A stretch of DNA of 64,000 bases from Aedes albopictus. Its lineage: Eukaryota; Arthropoda; Insecta; Diptera; Culicidae. Location: the NCBI RefSeq assembly GCF_035046485.1, contig NC_085137.1:445474334-445538333 (forward strand), read 5' to 3'. Positions 57,274-64,000 of this stretch are shown here, piece by piece (the stretch's first letter is position 1; every line of letters begins with the position of its first letter). The notes beneath the pieces were generated by a model that saw only the letters and a program-made list of their open reading frames with translations, made no database searches and was not told where the DNA came from. Position numbers and translations under genes: made by a program.

Positions 57274-58439
57274 TATTTGAAAGCATCTCAGGTCTTTTCA
57301 CAAATGATCGTATGCTCTCCTAACTGTAAATTACATAAAGATATCTACGAGTGTAAATAATATTTTGAGATAACAAAATTATCCTTAAATCGTGTTACAA
57401 GGTTTTGATTCGTTGAAAAGTTATAGCGTACAAAAGTTAAAATTAACATGAAAAGAAGAAAAAACTATCCTAGATAGATTCGAAGCAATATTTAATTTAC
57501 CACCTCGAAATCTCCATATTTTTGGATTAAACTTGGAGGTTTCACTTTTTATGTGCTTGGAAATGAATCATAAGGGCACACGATTCTGAATTTCTGAGAG
57601 CAGAAAGCCACACTACCGTATTACCCCGCTAATACGACACCGACTGTTGTCGAATAACCGGGGTAAACTTTTAATTCGACAAACTGATCACCCTACACGA
57701 CCATGCTCATTGAAATTTGGCAACTCTATTTTTGTTTTTGTTTTGATTTCCGGATTTGTTATGGAACATAATTTCGACAGATATTGTGGCGGTGCGAATG
57801 AAAAGCTCGTTCTTTCTACGATTGTTACCATCCTCAGTTCATTCCGGTAGGTCTCCAGGCGGTTTAGGTGTCGAATAGCAACAACTCAGAACTTCCGGAA
57901 TTAGCTTCTGCTACACTGAGGCAAAAACACTTAGGATTTGCATAAGTTATAACTTATGAATGGATGATTTTTCTGTTTCATTTCTCGCTTATTTATTTTA
58001 TAGTTGTTGTGCTTGCGTTTCATATCGACAACTTATGATTGCCATAAGCGGCATTGTTTGATAAATCCCTATCTTCTACCTTGGACGTTTTGAAGTAAAA
58101 TGAAAATTTCCTGCAAACCAGCAGCACGGTTGCTGCGATGTTTTTTTCTTGTCACCGAGTCGCTGCCAACTGTGATGAACATAACGGAAGCGCGCCAGCA
58201 CCATCAATGCGAGAAGAAGAATTTTTTGATTTTTCTGTATCTTATTCCACTCCATGTCATTCTTTCAAGAGCAGTGAAGTGAAACACATGTATCATAAAA
58301 GGTTCTCTATTAAATCGTCAATATTGTTCTAAAACCTTGTGTTGATTATTGCCAAACCAATATTACAGTCCATTAGTCTGCCGATAAAGTGAATTGGCCC
58401 CAACATTGGTCCATTCGATCCGAATCTGATCCGGATTTT
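57274..58439. other. No gene; possible Bel/Pao LTR end
   Basis: AT-rich non-coding DNA. 58325-58375 ('tgttctaaaacc...aatattaca') could be the tail of a TG...CA LTR of the Bel/Pao element whose gag starts at 59790. This is a guess without a second LTR. Short ORFs at 57647-57850 and 58100-58332 have no recognisable domain. Confidence 0.3.
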
Positions 58440-59765
58440 GAGCGTTCCACGAGGCTCCGACATCGTGGATTCCGACGATTCGTACCGGGCGTAGTGCAGT
58501 ATCCGCAGCGCGAGTGCAAGAGGCATCGCAATCCGTGGAGTACCGCCATTTTGTCCGAGCGGAGAGCGTTCCACGAGGCTCCGACATCGTGGATTCCGTC
58601 GGTTCGTACCGAGCGTAGCGCAGTACCCATAGCGCAAGTGCAAGAAGCATCGCGATCCGCGGAGTGCCGCCATTTTGTCCGAGCAGAGAGCGTTCCACGA
58701 GGCTCCGACATCGTGGATTCCGTCGGTTCGTACCGAGCGTAGCGCAGTGCCCGCAGCGCGAGTGCAAGAAGCATCGCAAACCGTGAAGTGCCATCAGTTT
58801 GTCCGAGCGGAGAGCGTTCCACGAGGCTCCGACATCGTGGATTCCGTCGGTTCGTACCGGGCGTAGTGCAGTACCCGCTGCGCGAGTGCAAGAAGCATCG
58901 CAATCCGTGGAGTGCCGCCATTTTTCCGAGCGGAGTCCGTTCCACGAGGCTCCAACATCGTGGATTCCGTCGGTTCGTACCGAGCGTAGTACAGTACCCG
59001 TAGCGCGAGTGAAAAAAGCATCGCGATCCGCAGAGTGCCGCCATTTTGTCCGAGCGGAGAGCGTTCCACGAGGCTCCGACATCGTGGATTCCGTCGGTTC
59101 GTACCGAGCGTAGCGCAGTACCCATAGCGCGAGTGCAAGAAGCATCGCGATCCGCGGAGTGCCGCCATTTTGTCCGAGCGGAGAGCGTTCCACGAGGCTC
59201 CGACATCGTGGATTCCGTCGGTCCGTACCGGGCGTAGCGCAGTACCCATAGCGCGAGTGCAAGAAGCATCGCGATCCGCGGAGTGCCGCCATTTTGTCCG
59301 AGCGGAGAGCGTTCCACGAGGCTCCGACATCGTGGATTCCGTCGGTTCGTACCGAGCGTAGCGCAGTACCCATAGCGCGAGTGCAAGAAGCATCGCGATC
59401 CGCGGAGTGCCGCCATTTTGTCCGAGCGGAGAGCGTTCCACGAGGCTCCGACATCGTGGATTCCGTCGGTTCGTACCGAGCGTAGCGCAGTACCCATAGC
59501 GCGAGTGCAAGAAGCATCGCGATCCGCGGAGTGCCGCCATTTTGTCCGAGCGGAGAGCGTTCCACGAGGCTCCGACATCGTGGATTCCGTCGGTTCGTAC
59601 CGAGCGTAGCGCAGTACCCATAGCGCGAGTGCAAGAAGCATCGCGATCCGCGGAGTGCCGCCATTTTGTCCGAGCGGAGAGCGTTCCACGAGGCTCCGAC
59701 ATCGTGGATTCCGTCGGTCCGTACCGGGCGTAGTGCAGTCTGCAGCGCGAGTGCAAGAAGCGTCG
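58440..59765 (+). repeat. 124-bp tandem repeat array, about 11 copies
   Basis: The anchor CGTTCCACGAGGCTCC starts at 58443, 58567, 58691, 58815, 58938, 59062, 59186, 59310, 59434, 59558 and 59682. All spacings are 124 except one of 123. Copies from 59062 to 59680 are nearly identical; the first four to five differ at several sites, and the last is cut short. CG-rich and without minus-strand stops in any frame over more than 1 kb. It directly precedes the Bel/Pao gag ORF and probably forms its leader. Confidence 0.92.
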
Positions 59766-59789
59766 TAACTCCAACCCACCGTGAAACCT

Positions 59790-61639
59790 ATGTGGCGTAA
59801 GTTTCTGGGCCAAGAAGACAATGAACAGCTGGAGTCGTCTCAACTAGAGGAAGCAACTGAGAGCGCCGGGAAAGATACCCCCAATACCAACCAAAGAGAG
59901 AAATTGATAATGGCAGAGCAGGAGCTGAAATCGATGATCCACAAGCGCGGTCTGGTGAAGGGTAAAGTGACCCGAATCTGGACAGCTCTTCAGACCCAAC
60001 CAGGACAAGAGCTGACAATATCCCAACAACAGTTACGTGTTCATGCAAGAAATATCGAGAAGTATTACAACGAATACAACGATGTTAACGACAAGATCAT
60101 TTCGTTAATTCCTGACAATCAGGTAGAAGCGCACGAGGCAAAAATTATTGAATTCGAAGACGTTTACAACAACACACTAGTGCTCATCGAAACGCTTCAA
60201 GATGCTCAAGTCCAGCAAGAAAACCAGCACATTGGAGCGGTCCCGATAAACCAACCACAGTATGTAATTCATCAGCAATCGCTGAAAGCTCCTTTGTCCA
60301 CGTTTAATGGAACATATGAAAACTGGCCAAAGTTCAAATCAATGTTCGTGGATTTGATGAGGAACTCGCCAGATTCTGATGCTGTGAAATTGTTCCATTT
60401 GGAAAAGGCCTTGGTTGGAGAAGCTGAGGGTATCCTGGACGCCAAGACTATCCAGGACAATAACTACCAGCAAGCCTGGAGGATCCTGGAAGAGCGGTAC
60501 GAAAATAAGCGTCGGATCATCGATATCCATATCGAAGGAATTTTGCAAATGAGGAAGATTGCGAAGAAATCATCGAGAGACTTACGTGAACTGCTTAATG
60601 AGTGTACAAGGCATATCGAAAATTTGCGGTTCCATGGTCAGGATCTAACCGGCGTGTCTGAGTTGATAGTGGTGCATATCCTATCTTCGTGTTTGGACAA
60701 CGAAACTCGCGAGCTATGGGAAGGAACCATCGAACACGGTGAACTTCCGGAATATGAAGAGACAGTAGAGTTCCTGAAGAAGCGATGTCTTGTGCTTGAG
60801 CGCTGTGAAATGAACAACCCAGCAATGTCAAATTCCAAGCCGGCCGTGTCCAAGGCCTCAACGCTGGGAAAAGGTTCCGTGAAAGTGTCAGCTGCTGCAT
60901 CAACGAGCAATGAAATTGTGTGTGAACTGTGTGGGGGAGCTCATTTGAACTTCAAGTGTAGTGTATTCCGAAATATGAATGTTGCTCAAAGATATGAAAA
61001 AGCGAAACAAGCAAATGTCTGCTTTAACTGTTTGCGAAAAGGACATCGCAGTGCGGCGTGTACATCGGAGCGCAGCTGTTCCAAATGTAGTGCTAGGCAT
61101 CATGGGATGTTGCATCCAGAAGAGCAACTATCTCAATCGTTGTCTTCTAAGCAGGAAGATAAGGCGAATGTCAGTACTGTTCAGACTACTGCGTCTGATG
61201 AACCTACAATTTCCTCTCCGGTGGAATCGGACATCAGGAATACTGCGTCGGTGACAACATCGTGCTACGGCGGAGGAGCGCTGCAGCCAACCAAACAAGT
61301 GCTATTGCAAACTGCAATCATCGACGTTGTGGATCAGCATGGTCAGTTGCATCCATGCCGAGCATTGTTAGATTCCGGTTCACAAGCGCACATTCTGTCG
61401 GAATCAATGGCGCGAATTCTCGGATTGCCAGTCACCAAATGCAACATTACGATTGTTGGAGCGAACGCCGTGAAGACACAGTCAAGGAAAGGAATGAATG
61501 TTGAGTTCTTGTCAAGATATTCCAACTACCGGGACCGCATTGAGTGCTTGGTATCGGAGCGTCCAACCGGGACAGTACCCGCAGCAACAATCAGCGTGAA
61601 GGAACTGAACATTCCCCGTGAAATAAAACTTGCTGATCC
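59790..61639 (+). CDS. Bel/Pao gag and protease, truncated by copia-C
   Basis: ATG 59790 (MWRKFLGQEDNEQ) opens a frame that reaches 61706, but Bel/Pao homology stops at about 61639 where copia-C enters. Domains: coiled-coil-like N-terminus; DUF1759-type gag (LSTFNGTYENWPKFKSMFVD at about residue 165, through ERYENKRRIIDIHI); CELCGGAHLNFKC and CFNCLRKGHRSAAC zinc knuckles; SCSKCSARHHGMLH; then a DUF1758-type aspartic protease (HPCRALLDSGSQAHILSESM) with DSG intact. RT, RNase H and integrase are absent from the window. The last ~22 codons (GYLTLRPTLSSKDKGNFRYA) come from the copia-C LTR. The gag-protease part is free of stops. Confidence 0.88.
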
Positions 61640-61882
61640 TGTTGGATATTTGACACTGAGGCCAACACTGTCCTCAAAGGACAAAGGAAACTTTCGGTAC
61701 GCGTAACGGCGGAGAAACACGGAGCAAACACAGAGATGCGTGTGCACGTCGCGGCGGTCGGTTTATTTAACAAAAACAATGTACAAACAATAACAAACAA
61801 CATACATACATTTAGCAGGGCCGGCGCAGGGCAAGATGACAAACATCGCAACATATATTAGGCTGGCCCAAATATTCCAACA
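61640..61882 (-). repeat. copia-C 3' LTR
   Basis: On the minus strand it starts TGTTGGAATATTTGGGCC and ends GTCAAATATCCAACA, so the termini are a near-perfect 13-bp inverted repeat. GTTAAATAAACC is a probable poly(A) signal. About 110 bases match the 5' LTR; the last ~60 (U5) do not. Confidence 0.7.
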
Positions 61883-62079
61883 CTCCTCCTCGATGTTGGT
61901 CATCACAATCACAAAGTCCGTTCACAAAGGTTACAATTTCACAAAGTCTTCAAAGTTCACATTGGACGCCACAGCCTACACAAAGTTCCTCCTCCTGCAC
62001 CGAACACTTCTGCTTCGTCAAGTATTAACACAAAGTCCTATCACAAAGCCACAAAGTTTGTTCACAAAGTATCTAACAC
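61883..62079 (-). repeat. CACAAAG repeat tract and polypurine tract of copia-C
   Basis: CACAAAG (ACTTTGTG-type on the coding strand) occurs eight times between about 61910 and 62075 at irregular spacing, ending at the polypurine tract beside the LTR. Confidence 0.7.
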
Positions 62080-63330
62080 TTAGTATCGGAGTTCCTCGTC
62101 ATAACAGTCATAAAATTCTTCTGGAATCTCCTCCTCAGCGCGATGCCCAGCTGCATTTCTCCGGCGGTTGCCGATCTCCGCTCCTCCAGCTATCTTCAGG
62201 GCATACAGCTCTCCACTAAGCTCCGCGACGGCTTCCACTCTTCCGCTGCGACTGACGATCTGGCACCTGGATTTCACAAAGTTCACTTTTAGTCCCTTCT
62301 GTGCCAGCTTCCGGACAGACAGCAGTCCACAGTCTAGCTCCGGGATGTACAGCACGTTCTCCACTTTCACGGTGTTCATTCTTCCGTCTCCATCGACGCA
62401 CTCCAGGAAGCCTTCCCCGACACCGGCGGACCTGATTACTGAGCCGTCCGCCAAGTTCACTTCGACCTTCACTTTTTCATCGATCTTCTCGAAGAACTTC
62501 CGGTCACTGGTCATGTGGCTCGAGCAGCCACTGTCCACATACCAGCAGTTCCGCTTTCGCTGACCTCCCACGCCGAAACAAATTCCAGGATTCTTCTTCA
62601 CCACTGTCTTCTTCACTTCCGGATCTCTTCTTCCTTCTTCACGAAGCATTGGGCACTCTCTCCGGAAGTGGCCCGGTTTCCGGCAGTTATAGCACACTCG
62701 CTGCCGCACTCGTCCGTTTCGTCTGTTTCGCACGTTCAGCGCCCGGTCGTGGCGCTCCTCGGACACACTTTGCCGCTTCTCCATCCGTCGGTGGTACTCG
62801 TCCATCAGCCGCTGCTTCACAAATTCTAGCGACTGGTCGGCGTCTGGACGGCTCTCCAAGGCCGTCACCAGTCCGTTGTAGGATTCCGGCAGACTCCGGT
62901 ACACCATTGCCACTTGCAGCGAACTCTCGAGTTTCTGTCCCGCGCACGACAGCCGATCGAATAACTCTTCGATCTGGAACAGATGTTTCTCCATATCTGT
63001 TCCATCTTCGTAGTTGAAACTACACAGTCTTTTCAACAGGGACACTCGCGACGTTACCGTAGCCTTTTCGTGGTACTTCTTCAGCTTTTCCCACACTTCC
63101 GCTGCAGACTTCAAGTCTTTCACCAGCGGCAACTGATTGTCTTCAACGTTCAGAATGATCAAGGCCTTTGCTTTCTGATCCTCTTTCGACCACGCCGCAT
63201 TCACCGGCACCGGCTTCACTTCAGATACCGTATGCCACAGCTCAAAAGTTATCAGCAGCATCTCGATTTTCACTTTCCACGTCTGGTAATTTCGATTATC
63301 CAAACGGGAAATCAAAACTTTTTCAGCCAT
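62080..63330 (-). CDS. copia-C gag-protease (416 aa)
   Basis: The ORF starts MAEKVLISRLDNRNYQTWKV. UBN2-type gag follows (KALIILNVEDNQLPLVKDLK; VSLLKRLCSFNYEDGTDMEK), then CCHC knuckle CYNCRKPGHFRREC at about residue 218, and protease WYVDSGCSSHMTSD with DSG intact. The GAG-pre-integrase-adjacent block VLYIPELDCGLLSVRKLAQK comes next, and the ORF stops after an acidic tail EEFYDCYDEELRY. The length and content are like the gag-protease protein that Drosophila copia makes from a spliced short RNA. No pol follows. Possibly functional for particle formation only. Confidence 0.88.
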   Translation of the reverse strand: MAEKVLISRLDNRNYQTWKVKIEMLLITFELWHTVSEVKPVPVNAAWSKEDQKAKALIILNVEDNQLPLVKDLKSAAEVWEKLKKYHEKATVTSRVSLLKRLCSFNYEDGTDMEKHLFQIEELFDRLSCAGQKLESSLQVAMVYRSLPESYNGLVTALESRPDADQSLEFVKQRLMDEYHRRMEKRQSVSEERHDRALNVRNRRNGRVRQRVCYNCRKPGHFRRECPMLREEGRRDPEVKKTVVKKNPGICFGVGGQRKRNCWYVDSGCSSHMTSDRKFFEKIDEKVKVEVNLADGSVIRSAGVGEGFLECVDGDGRMNTVKVENVLYIPELDCGLLSVRKLAQKGLKVNFVKSRCQIVSRSGRVEAVAELSGELYALKIAGGAEIGNRRRNAAGHRAEEEIPEEFYDCYDEELRY

Positions 63331-63810
63331 TTAGATTTTCTTCGTTTTCTGTTGGCGCACACTGTAATCACGAAGGTACAGCCAACAACACACGCGAACG
63401 TACCCGACGGCGGTACACACAGACTCCGTCTCTTCAGTTCAATTTGCAATCGAACACCACGGCTACGGTAACGAATACACTAATCGCGGCACAAAATGGC
63501 AATAATCTTCTTCTCACGGCTGCGGGACACAAAATGGTGCACACTGAGCCTATCCGGCACTGTCTACCTCGTTCTGGAAGCCACTTGCTCCAGCCGAACG
63601 AGCGATATTTCCGCCGACCACTTTTACCACACAAAGTCTGTCCCAGTCACAGCTGTTCTTCCACACAGCAGCTGCACTCGCCGAACGAACGTTTAATTAA
63701 TTTCTTTTCCCACCGACCGGCACCACACAGAAACATTCATCCGCGGGATGATTTTGCACTCAATCCGCAACTGTTCCGAGCACTTTTTCAACAGGGTTCT
63801 TCCGCACAAA

Positions 63811-63824
63811 CTGGGCCCATGACC
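63811..63824 (-). other. copia-C primer binding site
   Basis: GGTCATGGGCCCAG directly after the CA-ended 5' LTR. It is the copia half-tRNA initiator-Met type with one change, the third example in this window. Confidence 0.65.
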
Positions 63825-64000
63825 TGTTAGAATTCACTAAGCACGGAGGTCCACAAAGCGGCCCAGCGGAACCGACTATCGACCGGGAGAATTTTCGGTA
63901 CGCGTACGGCGGATAAACACACGGAGCAAACACAGAGATGCGTGTGCACGTCGCGGCGGTCGGTTTATTTAACAAAAACAATGTACAAACAATAACAAAC
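63825..64000 (-). repeat. copia-C 5' LTR (partial)
   Basis: On the minus strand it ends GAATTCTAACA and shares the TTAAATAAACC-containing ~110 bases with the 3' LTR. Cut by the window end. Confidence 0.7.

Larger units (their letters stand above)
61640..64000 (-). mobile_element. Ty1/copia 'copia-C', gag-protease only, runs off the window
   Basis: On the minus strand: 5' LTR (63825 to beyond 64000), primer site GGTCATGGGCCCAG (63811-63824), a gag-protease ORF (63330-62080), a 170-base tail rich in CACAAAG, polypurine ATCGAGGAGGAG, and 3' LTR (61882-61640). Integrase, RT and RNase H are absent. It sits in the Bel/Pao gag ORF. The 5-bp target duplication, if present, would need sequence past 64000. 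Confidence 0.8.

Noticed and set aside
58440..59765. CRISPR-like array
   Set aside because: The whole 124-bp unit repeats, with no unique spacers, and the window is eukaryotic.
58363..59843. Long minus-strand ORFs (349, 433 and 482 codons) across the tandem array
   Set aside because: All three frames are open only because a stop-free 124-bp CG-rich unit is repeated. There is no domain and no codon-level constraint visible. Reported as array behaviour, not genes.

Overview
The window looks like a piece of a large, transposon-rich insect genome, most likely a culicine mosquito (Aedes type). The reasons are spliced genes with short introns beside one 12.9-kb intron, Diptera-like protein sequences, many TA-flanked MITEs, several Ty1/copia elements primed by an initiator-tRNA fragment, a Bel/Pao gag, LINE debris with mosquito-like ORF1 proteins, and long AT-rich tracts. 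The species is inferred from style only.

Only three cellular genes are supported. (1) A two-exon C/EBP-gamma-like bZIP gene (Irbp18 type) on the minus strand at 7234-7737. (2) CEBPZ/Noc1, a 1011-residue ribosome-biogenesis protein on the plus strand, in three exons (11768-13631, 26500-26749, 26821-27742). (3) A FAM110-like gene on the minus strand at 47516-49449, whose 5' exons are not identified. Genes 1 and 2 are divergent, with an isolated gag-like CCHC ORF (8496-9428) between them.

Layout. 1-3.2 kb: truncated Ty3/gypsy pol behind a TIR element. 4.4-6.2 kb: a Tc1/mariner-type MITE split by two short poly(A) retroposons, one of them a near-perfect 390-bp palindrome. 7.2-9.5 kb: the bZIP gene and the gag-like ORF. 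11.8-27.7 kb: CEBPZ, whose first intron holds LINE ruins, MITEs and a degenerate ttcctccaggaatt-type repeat. 27.7-31.1 kb: more of that repeat. 31.5-42.5 kb: an internally deleted LINE, then an old Ty1/copia element (copia-A) broken by at least four insertions; taking two of them out restores the codon sequence exactly. 42.5-47.5 kb: AT-rich non-coding DNA and a foldback repeat cluster. 47.5-49.4 kb: the FAM110-like gene. 49.6-52 kb: three consecutive TA-flanked TIR elements. 52.5-57.2 kb: an apparently intact Ty1/copia element (copia-B) with LTRs that read as identical, inserted inside another TIR element. 58.4-59.8 kb: eleven copies of a 124-bp tandem repeat, then a Bel/Pao gag-protease ORF, cut by a third Ty1/copia element (copia-C) that carries only gag-protease and runs off the window end.

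The mobile elements form a readable order of nesting. The cellular genes do not form an operon or pathway cluster. The divergent bZIP and CEBPZ genes could share a regulatory region, but about 4 kb, including mobile DNA, separates them. I did not find an evident new defence or metabolic system. The most interesting signals are structural: the retroposed palindrome, a recurrent CTGAAGA-hairpin-GAAA motif, the gag-protease-only copia element, and the frame-open 124-bp array.
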